Origin: Novosphingobium sp. Chol11 | Lineage (GTDB): Bacteria > Pseudomonadota > Alphaproteobacteria > Sphingomonadales > Sphingomonadaceae | Length of the DNA: 64,000 bases | Direction of reading: 5' to 3' | Assembly (NCBI GenBank): GCA_945906105.1 | Contig: CAMDQO010000008.1 | Span: 47,751 to 111,750 of the forward strand | Shown: positions 28,040 through 36,034 of the stretch, piece after piece | Numbering within the stretch: position 1 is the stretch's first letter | Layout of the letters: every line of letters starts with the position of its first letter | Made by a program: the position numbers and the translations under genes | The notes under the pieces: model-generated | What the model was told of the DNA's origin: nothing | The model's database searches: none | The model's input: the letters and a program-made list of their open reading frames with translations, nothing else

Positions 28040-28510
28040 ATGAGCGAGGATTTACCGGACGTGGCGCCAGCAATGTCGCTTGATATCAAGGGTATCCTCG
28101 CCGCCTTGCCGCATCGTTACCCGATGCTGCTGGTTGATCGTGTGGTTTCGTTGATCCCTGACCAGCAGATCCACGCGATCAAGGCAGTCAGCTTCAACGA
28201 GGGCTACTTTCAGGGTCACTTCCCGGGCCGTCCGATCATGCCCGGCGTCCTGCAGATCGAAGCGCTGGCGCAAGCCGCAGGGATTTTGGCGATTGAATCG
28301 CTCGGGCTCGCGGGCACCGGCAAGCTGGTTTATTTCATGGCGATCGAAGAAGCCAAGTTCCGCACCCCTGTGGAACCGGGCGTGCTGCTCAATCTTGAGG
28401 CCGGGTTTATCCAGAAGCGCTCACGGGTCTGCAAGTTCTGGGGCAAGGCCTCGGTTGATGGCAAAGTCAGCTGCGAAGTGAAGTTCACCGCGATGATCGC
28501 CGATAGCTGA
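28040..28510 (+). CDS. fabZ: 3-hydroxyacyl-ACP dehydratase FabZ
   Basis: A 156-residue hot-dog fold enzyme that dehydrates 3-hydroxyacyl-ACP in fatty-acid elongation. The catalytic His60 is in [20 protein letters not shown], with Glu74 as partner. [11 protein letters not shown] near residue 25 is typical. In most Gram-negatives lpxD precedes and lpxA follows fabZ; neither is here. Confidence 0.95.
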   Translation: MSEDLPDVAPAMSLDIKGILAALPHRYPMLLVDRVVSLIPDQQIHAIKAVSFNEGYFQGHFPGRPIMPGVLQIEALAQAAGILAIESLGLAGTGKLVYFMAIEEAKFRTPVEPGVLLNLEAGFIQKRSRVCKFWGKASVDGKVSCEVKFTAMIADS

Positions 28511-28913
28511 GAATTTTCAATATTTTAAGTGCGATGACCTGCCATGGTATCGTCAGTGCTGCCGTGGTGGAAGTGCAAGCAAATCGGGCTGTCCTACAGG
28601 CCCGAAAATTGACATGATCGACAGGTTCTTTGAAAGCATGAAGATCAATTCGTCGCAAAAAACGGACATGTGTCCGCTTTTTCGGGATAAAGTTCTGGTA
28701 TTGCATGATAATATGCCCGGACAGGGGTGTCCGGCCTGTCCGCTTTGAGCAGTGCGGCGCTGAAGACAGGGCTGAACCCGCTTTCGTATTGGCAAACGCA
28801 GCAAAGACCGGTTTTGGGTGAGCAAGTCCCCTTGATTTTACTCCGCGCGCCCGCTATGCGCCGCGCTTCCTTTTCAGGCCGGTCGGAACCGGTCGCCAGC
28901 GAAAGACTGCGAA
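28511..28913 (+). other. 403-base intergenic region, fabZ to rpmE, with several hairpins
   Basis: I see no convincing coding frame here. A palindrome CGGACATGTGTCCG at 28663-28676 is followed by a T-rich run and could end fabZ transcription. Downstream, CCGGACA/TGTCCGG (28717-28723 / 28728-28734) and an overlapping alternative GGACAGG/CCTGTCC (28719-28725 / 28735-28741) cannot form together. These lie in the presumed leader of rpmE. Confidence 0.5.
28663..28683 (+). terminator. Possible terminator downstream of fabZ
   Basis: A 14-base perfect palindrome (CGGACA-TG-TGTCCG) is followed by CTTTTTC and preceded by an A-run. The stem is short and lies about 150 bases after the fabZ stop, so termination is plausible but not certain. 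Confidence 0.45.
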
Positions 28914-29138
28914 ATGAAGGCCGAAATCCATCCCGACTACCACGTGATCAAGGTGCAGATGACTGATGGCACCGTGTTTGAAACCCGCTCCACCTGGGGC
29001 AAGGAAGGCGACACGCTGGTTCTCGAAATCGATCCTACCTCGCACCCGGCATGGACCGGCGGCACCCGCAATCTCGATCAGGGCGGCCGCGTTGCCCAGT
29101 TCAACAAGCGCTTCGGTGGGCTTACGCTCAAGAAGTAA
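28914..29138 (+). CDS. rpmE: 50S ribosomal protein L31
   Basis: A 74-residue large-subunit protein beginning [19 protein letters not shown]. It contains no cysteine, so it is the zinc-independent (C minus) form of L31. Length fits alphaproteobacterial L31. A strong terminator follows at 29164-29194. Confidence 0.95.
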   Translation: MKAEIHPDYHVIKVQMTDGTVFETRSTWGKEGDTLVLEIDPTSHPAWTGGTRNLDQGGRVAQFNKRFGGLTLKK

Positions 29139-29163
29139 GGCTTTAAGACTGCTGCGAAATACC

Positions 29164-29194
29164 AAAAGGGCGGTCCGCAGGGGCTGCCCTTTTT
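29164..29194. terminator. Bidirectional terminator between rpmE and the Anbu gene
   Basis: AAAAGGGC (29164-29171) pairs with GCCCTTTT (29186-29193), giving a T-run in both directions. It sits between the convergent ends of rpmE (29138) and the Anbu peptidase gene (29200). Confidence 0.8.
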
Positions 29195-29199
29195 ACTGG

Positions 29200-29934
29200 T
29201 TACATCTGATAGTCTGGTAGCGACATGAAGGCGCTTTTCAGCGCCTCGCCCCAGCCGACGGATATAGATCGATAATAGGGATCATCGGCAAGGATCCGCG
29301 CTTCATGGTATGGAGTGAAATGGTCCCGCTTTATCACCAAAAGATCAAGCGGCAGGCCGACCGAAAGATTGGCCTTAACCGTCGAATCAAAACTCACCAT
29401 GAGCAGCTTCACCGCAGATTCAAAGCTCATGTCGTTGGTATAGCCACGCACCAGAATCGGGCGGCCATATTTGGTTTCACCGATCTGGAAGAAGGGCGTG
29501 TCAAAGCTCGCCTCGATGAAATTGCCCTCAGCATAAATCAGGAACAATCGCGGTTCCATGCCTTGAATCTGCCCGGCAAGGATGATCGAGGCCTTGAACA
29601 TGTCAGTGCCTTCCTGACCCGTCTCGGCGCGCTGGGCGGCGATGGTGTCATTGAGCAACTTACCGACCTGCGTTGCCACCTGAAACATCGTCGGTGCCTC
29701 AAGCAGCGAATTGTGCCGTTCTGACGGTGCCTTGTTGCGCTCTTCCAGCTGGCTGATCACCGATTGCGTGGTGGCAAGATTGCCGGCAGTCATCACCGAG
29801 ATGATGCGTTCGCCGGGGACTTCCCAGTGAAACATCTTGCGGAAGGTGGAAACATTATCGACGCCCGCATTGGTGCGGGTGTCGCTCATCAGTACCAGCC
29901 CTTTATCGAGCATCATGCCAACACAATAGGTCAA
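29200..29934 (-). CDS. Anbu family proteasome-type peptidase
   Basis: A 244-residue member of the 20S proteasome beta / HslV superfamily of the bacterial Anbu type. After Met removal the chain starts with Thr1 (TYCVGMML), the expected nucleophile, with Asp17 in LMSDTRTNAG and Lys32 in TFRKMF as the other catalytic residues. TTG at 29934 is chosen: AAAGGGGGG lies 8 bases before it and it alone exposes Thr1; a longer frame to 30090 reads through the upstream gene end. Last gene of the operon with transglutaminase, alpha-E and ATP-grasp genes. Physiological substrate of Anbu is unknown. Confidence 0.92.
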   Translation of the reverse strand: MTYCVGMMLDKGLVLMSDTRTNAGVDNVSTFRKMFHWEVPGERIISVMTAGNLATTQSVISQLEERNKAPSERHNSLLEAPTMFQVATQVGKLLNDTIAAQRAETGQEGTDMFKASIILAGQIQGMEPRLFLIYAEGNFIEASFDTPFFQIGETKYGRPILVRGYTNDMSFESAVKLLMVSFDSTVKANLSVGLPLDLLVIKRDHFTPYHEARILADDPYYRSISVGWGEALKSAFMSLPDYQM

Positions 29935-29956
29935 GTGCCCCCCCTTTGTCCCTGAC

Positions 29957-30772
29957 CTACTGCTCAACCATCTGCTGTTCAACCGCCAGAGACACCGCCA
30001 GGGCAGTTTCCCCCGCTCCATATGAGATACCGGTGATCGGTGCGGCTTCGCGGTAGTCACAACCCGTCGCGACGCGGACATAGCGGGCATCGGGGCTTAT
30101 GCCGTTGGAAACATCAAAGCCGACCCAGCCCAGATCATCGATCAGTGCCTCAACCCAACCGTGCCCCGCCTCCTGATCAATCCGGTCATTCATCATCAGA
30201 TAGCCGCTGACGTAACGCGCCGGAATATCGAGCAGGCGGGCGCAGCCGATGAAGATATGCGCGTGATCCTGACAGACGCCGTGTCCGGCAGCCATGGCCT
30301 CTTCAGCCTCAGTGGTGGCACTGGTATGGCCGATTTCATATTTGACCGCCGCCAAGACCGCACGCGAGAGGGCGTGGAGTGATGCAAGCTTATTGCTGCG
30401 ATCTGCCTCAAGCGAGGAAACCAGCGCCTTCATCATTGCTCCCGGCCGGGTGAGCGGGGTCTGGGTTAGAAAGGCCCAGCGCGGCATATGGCCTGAATGA
30501 TGGCCGATCATGCCGGCATTGTCCGAGGTTTCAACCACGCCGGTGCAGGTGACTTTTATCGCGCTGGTGCCCGGCTCGGCAGAGATCAGCATGGTGTGGT
30601 TATGGTGCTGATCTTCATATTCAACTTCGCGCCTCGCCCCTTCGAGGTGCATCTGCCATTCGATAACCCGCTGACCTTGCGTTGATTTCGGCTTCAAACG
30701 TAGGCGCTGCAACCCGTGCCCTACGGGCTGGCTAAACTGGTAATGGGTGGCGTGATTGATCGAAAGTCGCAT
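29957..30772 (-). CDS. Transglutaminase-like cysteine peptidase
   Basis: A 271-residue protein with an N-terminal beta-rich domain (about 1-90) and a transglutaminase core. The catalytic triad is visible: Cys167 in GHGVCQDHAHIF, His204 in GHGWVEAL and Asp220 in GFDVSNG. Bacterial members are usually thought to act as proteases or amide-bond enzymes. ATG 30772 overlaps the stop of the alpha-E gene (TGATG), so translation is coupled. It lies 22 bases upstream of the Anbu gene. Confidence 0.93.
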   Translation of the reverse strand: MRLSINHATHYQFSQPVGHGLQRLRLKPKSTQGQRVIEWQMHLEGARREVEYEDQHHNHTMLISAEPGTSAIKVTCTGVVETSDNAGMIGHHSGHMPRWAFLTQTPLTRPGAMMKALVSSLEADRSNKLASLHALSRAVLAAVKYEIGHTSATTEAEEAMAAGHGVCQDHAHIFIGCARLLDIPARYVSGYLMMNDRIDQEAGHGWVEALIDDLGWVGFDVSNGISPDARYVRVATGCDYREAAPITGISYGAGETALAVSLAVEQQMVEQ

Positions 30773-31716
30773 CAGTTGCTGAACCTGTAATCGCGGGCGA
30801 CAGCATCAGCGATCTGACGATTGCTGACGATAAAATCGCCGATAAACTGATGCAGACCATATTCGATGATCTGCTGGATAGTGAGTTGATCCAGCCGGTC
30901 TCCGGCATCGCGCAGTAAATCATGGGCCGGGCCGGTCTGGCCATATTGCTGGGTGAGGCTGGCCATATTGCTGCGGAGCTTCTGATAGCAGGAGGCCAGG
31001 CTGCGCGGGAAGCGGCCGTCAAGGATCAGGAAACTGGCAATACCGCGCGGGTCCATGGCGCCGGCATTGAGCCAGCGATAGGCTCGTTCGCCTGAGACTG
31101 ATCGCAGGACCGTATCCCACTGGGCATTGTCGAGGCTTGAACCCACCAAGCTGACCGACGGCAGCAGCAGGTAGTATTTGACGTCGAGGATGCGGGCGGT
31201 GTTGTCGGCCCGCTCGATGAAGGTGCCGATGCGGGCGAAGTTGAAAATCTCGTTGCGCAGCATGGTGCCGTCCATCGCCCCGCGCACAAGAGTGGCCTGA
31301 CGGCGGATGGCGGCCAGAGCTTCGCCAAGGTTGCCGGCCTTGACCGGGCGCGCGAGCATTTCGCGCAGCACCATCCAGCTCTCGTTTGTCGCCTCCCAGA
31401 CTTCACGGGTGAGCGCCGTGCGCACCGATCTGGCATTACTGCGCGCCATTTCGATCATGTTGACCACAGAGCCGGGATTGTCCCGCCCGCGCAGGATCCA
31501 GTTGGTTACCAGCTGGCCGTTATATTCCTCATGCCGTTGACGGTAAGCGGCGTCCTGCCCGATAGTGACCAGCACCGATTTCCATTCGCTGGTGGCGGCA
31601 TGCTGGCTGCGGGTGAGCGCGAGGCGGAAGCCGGCGTCGAGCAAACGCGCGGTATTCTCCGCTCGTTCAAGATGGCGCGACATCCAGAAGATGCCATGGG
31701 CGCTGCGGCCTAGCAT
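30772..31716 (-). CDS. Alpha-E domain protein (DUF403)
   Basis: A 314-residue all-alpha protein. MLGRSAHGIFWMSRHLERAEN at the start is the family signature, and a second conserved stretch, RIGTFIERADNTARILDVKYY, is near residues 168-188. No enzymatic motif is known. It is nearly always encoded next to the circularly permuted ATP-grasp protein, as here, and probably forms a complex with it. GGGAGG precedes ATG 31716. Confidence 0.93.
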   Translation of the reverse strand: MLGRSAHGIFWMSRHLERAENTARLLDAGFRLALTRSQHAATSEWKSVLVTIGQDAAYRQRHEEYNGQLVTNWILRGRDNPGSVVNMIEMARSNARSVRTALTREVWEATNESWMVLREMLARPVKAGNLGEALAAIRRQATLVRGAMDGTMLRNEIFNFARIGTFIERADNTARILDVKYYLLLPSVSLVGSSLDNAQWDTVLRSVSGERAYRWLNAGAMDPRGIASFLILDGRFPRSLASCYQKLRSNMASLTQQYGQTGPAHDLLRDAGDRLDQLTIQQIIEYGLHQFIGDFIVSNRQIADAVARDYRFSN

Positions 31717-31732
31717 GATGTGCCTCCCGCCA

Positions 31733-33163
31733 TCAGTCTTCCAGCACCCAGCTGTCCTTGGTCCCGCCGCCTTGCGATGAGTTCACTACCAGCGAGCCTT
31801 TCTGGATCGCAACGCGCGTCAGCCCGCCGGGAGTTATGTCGATTCCGGTTGGTGAAACGAGCACGAAAGGCCGCAGATCGACATGGCGCGGGGCCAGGCC
31901 CGCTTTGGTGAAGATCGGCACGGTGGACAGCGCCAGAGTCGGCTGGGCGATGTAGTTTTCAGGGCGAGCGCGCAGTTTTTTCTCGAAAGCGGCCAGCTCT
32001 GCCTTGGATGAAGTCGGCCCGATCAGCATGCCGTAGCCACCCGATCCATGGACCTCCTTGACCACCAGCTCCTTCAGATTGTCGAGCACATATTTCAGCG
32101 ATTCAGGCTCGGCGCAGCGCCAGGTCGGCACGTTTTGCAGGATCGGCTTCTCACCGGTGTAGAATTCGACGATCTCGGGCATGAAGCTGTAGATTGCCTT
32201 ATCATCGGCAATGCCGGTGCCCGGTGCGTTGGCGATGGTGATACCGCCCGCTCGGTAAATATCCATGATGCCTGAAACGCCGAGCGAACTTTTCGGATTG
32301 AAGCTGAGCGGATCGAGATAGTCATCATCGACCCGCCGATAGAGCACGTCGATCGGTTCAAACCCGCGTGTCGTCCGCATGGCGATGCGGCCGTTTATCA
32401 CCCGCAGATCGCTGCCCTCGACCAGTTCTGCGCCCATCTGATCGGCGAGGAAGGCATGCTCGAAATAGGCGGAATTATAGATGCCCGGTGTCAGCACCGC
32501 GACGACCGGGCGCTCTCCGGCACAAGCAGGTGCGCAAGCGGCGAGGCTTTGTGCCAGACGGCGCGGATAGTCCGAAACTGGCCGCACCGGAACGCGGGTG
32601 AACAGTTCGGGGAACATCGCCATCATCGTCTCGCGGTTCTCCAGCATATAGGAGACGCCGCTGGGCGTGCGGGCATTGTCTTCAAGCACCATGAATTCAT
32701 CAGGACCGGTGCGGACCAGATCGATGCCGACGATATGGGTATAGACCCCGCCCGGCGGAGTGAAGCCAACCATCTGCGGCAGAAACGCGACGTTTTTATC
32801 AAGCAGACGCTGCGGCAACCTGCCCGAGCGGACAATCTCTCGGCGGTGATAAAGATCATGCAGAAAGGCGTTGAGCGCGCGCACTCGCTGTTCGATCCCG
32901 CGCGTCAGTTTGCGCCATTCGGCAGCGGTGATGATCCGCGGGATCATGTCAAACGGGATCAGCCGTTCTTCGCCAGCATCATCGCCATAGACATTGAAGG
33001 TGATTCCGGTGCGGCGAAAAAACCGCTCAGCCTCGGCATCTTGGCGCTTCAGCCATGCCGGGGCTTGCTCGTCATACCAGTTGCGGAATCCCGCATAAGC
33101 GGGTCGCACCCCACCGGCGGGGTCCAGCATCTCGTCGAAGTTGGTTGGGCCTGATGGCGGCAT
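31733..33163 (-). CDS. Circularly permuted ATP-grasp type 2 protein
   Basis: A 476-residue protein of the circularly permuted ATP-grasp family (DUF404/DUF407), predicted amide-bond ligase acting on carboxyl and amino groups with ATP. Conserved blocks include VYGDDAGEERLIPFDMIPR (about 73-91), MVLEDNARTPSGVSYMLENR (about 178-197), NAPGTGIADDKAIY and the C-terminal SSQGGGTKDSWVLE. ATG 33163 after GGGAG is chosen over an upstream frame to 33319 with no family sequence. First gene of the operon. Product unknown; peptide synthesis or tagging is a published-type prediction, not shown here. Confidence 0.93.
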   Translation of the reverse strand: MPPSGPTNFDEMLDPAGGVRPAYAGFRNWYDEQAPAWLKRQDAEAERFFRRTGITFNVYGDDAGEERLIPFDMIPRIITAAEWRKLTRGIEQRVRALNAFLHDLYHRREIVRSGRLPQRLLDKNVAFLPQMVGFTPPGGVYTHIVGIDLVRTGPDEFMVLEDNARTPSGVSYMLENRETMMAMFPELFTRVPVRPVSDYPRRLAQSLAACAPACAGERPVVAVLTPGIYNSAYFEHAFLADQMGAELVEGSDLRVINGRIAMRTTRGFEPIDVLYRRVDDDYLDPLSFNPKSSLGVSGIMDIYRAGGITIANAPGTGIADDKAIYSFMPEIVEFYTGEKPILQNVPTWRCAEPESLKYVLDNLKELVVKEVHGSGGYGMLIGPTSSKAELAAFEKKLRARPENYIAQPTLALSTVPIFTKAGLAPRHVDLRPFVLVSPTGIDITPGGLTRVAIQKGSLVVNSSQGGGTKDSWVLED

Positions 33164-33453
33164 TGCGACTCCCTGATTACGCTGGTGATGCCGCAAACTG
33201 CAGCGCTTGCCAAGCGCTATGCTGCACCTGCGAAGAATATGAGAATCACCGCAGTCTGTTCGCAGGCCGGGCTGATGGCAAGGCGACAGAATCCGGCCAA
33301 CGAAAGAAAATTGCGTCAATCACCTCCCAGATCAGTTTTTAGCTTCCCAATAAGGCAGACCTGTGCAAGAGCGCGCTCCCGCGTCAGTCCCTGCTTGCAG
33401 GCTCAGCTGACGCTGCCTAACAGCGCCGCCTCAAGGTATGCGCTTATGGTTGT

Positions 33454-33531
33454 GGCGATCGTAGCTCAGTTGGTTAGAGCGCCGGTTTGTGGTACCGGAG
33501 GTCGTGGGTTCAAGACCCATCGGTCGCCCCA
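33454..33531 (+). tRNA. tRNA-His (GTG)
   Basis: A full cloverleaf. The acceptor stem GCGATCG (33455-33461) pairs with CGGTCGC (33521-33527). The preceding G at 33454 faces discriminator C at 33528, the extra G-1:C73 pair unique to tRNA-His. The anticodon is GTG in TTTGTGGTA and CCA is encoded at 33529-33531. It lies just upstream of the dehydrogenase gene and is plus-strand. Confidence 0.96.
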
Positions 33532-33572
33532 TTTTTCCACTGCGCGCATACCTCTTGTGTTGAGGAGGTAAC

Positions 33573-34640
33573 GTGCCCGCATTCTGGGAAGAGTCCGATT
33601 TTGATGACCACGAGCTGGTCGAAGTGGTGCGTGATCGCGCCTCTGGGATGACAGCGATTATCGCGCTGCATTCAACCCACCTCGGACCTGGCGCGGGCGG
33701 AACGCGGTTCTGGCACTATGCCGATCCGGCGGGCGCGATGCGCGATGCGCTGCGGCTCTCACGCGGCATGAGCTACAAGAACGCTATGGCTGGTTTGCCG
33801 ATGGGCGGCGGCAAGGCGGTGATTCTTGCGGATGCCGCACGCACCAAAACCCCGACCATGCTCGCCGCCTTTGCTGATGCCATTGCGGCGCTGGGTGGAC
33901 GCTATGTCACTGCGGAAGACGTCGGCATGAGCGAGGCGGATATGGTGACAATCCATCAGCGCACACGCCACGTCTGCGGACTTCCGGTGAGCGATCCCGA
34001 AATGGCCGGTGGTGATCCGGGGCCGTTCACTGCCACCGGCATCTATTATGGCATCAAGGCAGCGGTAGCGCACAAGCTGGGGCGCGACAGCATGGCTGGA
34101 GTCCATGTTGCGGTGCAGGGGACGGGCAGCGTCGGCGGCGGTGTCGCCCGCTTGCTTGCCGCCGATGGCGCGCTGCTGACATTGGCAGATATCGATTCGG
34201 CGCGTGCTGAAGCTCTGGCAGCAGAGCTTGGCGCTGTCAGCGTTCCGGCAGCGGCGATCATGGACGTCGATTGCGATGTCTTCAGCCCCAACGCGCTTGG
34301 TGCAATACTCGACGATACCGGCATTGCCCGGCTCAACTGCCAGATTGTTGCAGGCGGGGCGAACAACCAGCTGGCGCGGGGGCAGCACGGGCAACTGCTG
34401 CATGATCGCGGCATGGTCTATGCGCCCGATTACGTCATCAACGGCGGCGGCATCATCGCAGTAAGCCTTGAATACCTAGCCCGCGAAAAGGGGCAACCCT
34501 GCACCCGCGCGGAAGTGATGCGTCGGCTGGAGGAAATTCCTGTCCGGCTGCACAAGATCTGGGAGCAAAGCGATGCCACCGGGCTGCCGTCGGATCAGGT
34601 TGCCGATGCCATGGCACAGAAGCTGATCGGGCGAGGTTGA
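33573..34640 (+). CDS. Glu/Leu/Phe/Val dehydrogenase family enzyme (leucine dehydrogenase-like)
   Basis: A 355-residue NAD-dependent amino-acid dehydrogenase, probably acting on a branched-chain or aromatic amino acid. GPGAGGTRFWHY and the two catalytic lysines, Lys69 in MSYKNA and Lys81 in GLPMGGGKAV, are present. The Rossmann domain has VQGTGSVGGGVARLL near residue 183. The size matches leucine dehydrogenase rather than the larger glutamate enzymes. GTG at 33573 is supported by a strong GAGGAGG ribosome site. Substrate choice is inference. Confidence 0.9.
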   Translation: MPAFWEESDFDDHELVEVVRDRASGMTAIIALHSTHLGPGAGGTRFWHYADPAGAMRDALRLSRGMSYKNAMAGLPMGGGKAVILADAARTKTPTMLAAFADAIAALGGRYVTAEDVGMSEADMVTIHQRTRHVCGLPVSDPEMAGGDPGPFTATGIYYGIKAAVAHKLGRDSMAGVHVAVQGTGSVGGGVARLLAADGALLTLADIDSARAEALAAELGAVSVPAAAIMDVDCDVFSPNALGAILDDTGIARLNCQIVAGGANNQLARGQHGQLLHDRGMVYAPDYVINGGGIIAVSLEYLAREKGQPCTRAEVMRRLEEIPVRLHKIWEQSDATGLPSDQVADAMAQKLIGRG

Positions 34641-34713
34641 AGCAATGTTCCGCTTGCCCAGAAGGCCGCTCCCTGCCAAATGGCGCGGCGCTGCTTTTGG
34701 ACCTTAAACTGCC

Positions 34714-35442
34714 ATGCACGGCTTTGCCAATCCTGCCCGATTTCTCCGCTTCGCACGGTGGCTGACGCCGCTGCTGCTGGCGGCTGGGCTTGTCATTACC
34801 GGAGCTTCGCTGTGGTGGGGTCTGGCCCGCGCGCCTGCCGAGGCGCTGCAAGGTGATTCTGTGCGGATCCTGTTTATCCATGTGCCCACCGCCTGGCTGG
34901 GCATGGCAGGCTGGATGGCGATTGCCGGGGCGAGCATGGCAGAGCTGGTCTGGCGCCATCCGCTCGCTGGAATAGCCGCCCGCGCTGCTGCTGCGCCCGG
35001 AGCGGTGTTTACCGCCGTGTGCCTCACCACCGGTTCGCTGTGGGGACGACCGGCGTGGAACACCTGGTGGGTGTGGGACGGACGGCTGACCTCGATGCTG
35101 GTGCTGCTGTTTCTCTATTTTGCCTATATGGCGCTTGCGTCGGCGGCCGAAAACGACGGGCAGGGCGGCAATGCCCGCATCCCGGCGATTTTCGGGCTGG
35201 TCGGCGCGATCAATATTCCGGTGATCCATTACTCGGTGATCTGGTGGTATTCGATCCATCAGCCGCCGAGTCTGTCGATGGGCAAATCGGCGATGTCGTC
35301 GGAATTCCTTTATCCACTGCTGGCCTCGACCATAGGCTTTTCGCTGATCTTCGGCGGCGTGGTTCTGGCTCGAATGCGCGCGATCCTTGCCGATGCGCAG
35401 GCCGAGGCGCGGCTTCGGCGCAAAGCGTTTGCGGAGGATTGA
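34714..35442 (+). CDS. ccmC: Heme exporter protein CcmC
   Basis: A 242-residue inner-membrane protein of six helices that handles heme delivery to CcmE in cytochrome c maturation. The WWD (tryptophan-rich) signature is WGRPAWNTWWVWDGRLTS near residues 109-126, with flanking conserved histidines (HVPTAW and HYSVIWW). First gene of the ccm operon in this window. ccmA and ccmB, normally upstream, are absent. Confidence 0.94.
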   Translation: MHGFANPARFLRFARWLTPLLLAAGLVITGASLWWGLARAPAEALQGDSVRILFIHVPTAWLGMAGWMAIAGASMAELVWRHPLAGIAARAAAAPGAVFTAVCLTTGSLWGRPAWNTWWVWDGRLTSMLVLLFLYFAYMALASAAENDGQGGNARIPAIFGLVGAINIPVIHYSVIWWYSIHQPPSLSMGKSAMSSEFLYPLLASTIGFSLIFGGVVLARMRAILADAQAEARLRRKAFAED

Positions 35443-35582
35443 TGCGCGCCGGGCTCAACCATTGGGACTATGTTATCGCCGCCTATGCCTTGGGCATTGG
35501 CGCGACTATGGCGCTTGTCGCGTGGAGCTGGCTGGCCATGCGCCGAGCCGAAAAGCGCCGCGAACGGAGCCGTGAGAAATGA
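35442..35582 (+). CDS. ccmD: Heme exporter protein CcmD
   Basis: A 46-residue single-pass protein, MRAGLNHWDYVIAAYALGIG at the start, a helix to about residue 33 and a basic Arg/Lys/Glu tail. It helps release CcmE-heme from CcmABC. ATG 35442 overlaps the ccmC stop by one base after GCGGAGG, and its stop overlaps ccmE (ATGA). Identified mainly by position, size and pattern. Confidence 0.88.
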   Translation: MRAGLNHWDYVIAAYALGIGATMALVAWSWLAMRRAEKRRERSREK

Positions 35583-36034
35583 GCGCGATGAAGGCGAAAC
35601 ACCAGCGGCTGATTCTGGTGCTGATCTCGATGGCTGCTTTGATCGGTGCAGGTCTGCTGGCGATCTGGGGGCTGCGGGGCAATGCCTCCTATTTCTATGT
35701 CCCTGCCGATATTGCTGCGAACCCGCCCGCCGCTGATCGCGCTGTGCGGCTGGGCGGCATGGTGGAAGCGGGAAGCCTCAAGACCGCGCCCGATGGCGTG
35801 ACCATCCATTTCGTCGTCGGCGATGGCAAGGCGCGGGTGCCGGTGATTTACCGCAACATCGTGCCCGATCTATTCAAGGAAGGCTCCGGCGTTGTCGCCG
35901 AGGGCAAATTGGGCCACGATGGGACTTTCGTCGCTGACAATCTGCTTGCCAAGCATGACGAGAAATATGTCCCGCGTGAGATGAAAGACATGACCGAGGA
36001 TCAGGCGTGCAAGACTGTGGAAGCGGTCAAGTGA
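35579..36034 (+). CDS. ccmE: Cytochrome c maturation heme chaperone CcmE
   Basis: A 151-residue periplasmic heme chaperone tethered by an N-terminal helix (about 9-31). The covalent heme attachment site is His126 in LLAKHDEKY, with Tyr130 as heme ligand. VRLGGMVEAGSLK near residue 57 begins the OB-fold. Overlaps ccmD and ccmF by four bases each. Confidence 0.95.
   Translation: MSAMKAKHQRLILVLISMAALIGAGLLAIWGLRGNASYFYVPADIAANPPAADRAVRLGGMVEAGSLKTAPDGVTIHFVVGDGKARVPVIYRNIVPDLFKEGSGVVAEGKLGHDGTFVADNLLAKHDEKYVPREMKDMTEDQACKTVEAVK

Noticed and set aside
28040..28510. FabA-type dehydratase for the fabZ gene
   Set aside because: The [10 protein letters not shown] motif with Glu74 and 156-residue length match FabZ; the isomerase FabA has Asp and a different context.
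28553..28825. Open frame of 90 residues on the minus strand in the fabZ-rpmE gap
   Set aside because: Composition is Arg/Ser/Leu-rich, there is no ribosome site, and it crosses the hairpins. It looks like random open frame in GC-rich DNA.
33164..33453. 290-base gap before tRNA-His
   Set aside because: I looked for a gene or RNA and saw none; it is likely the promoter regions of the tRNA (plus) and the ATP-grasp operon (minus).
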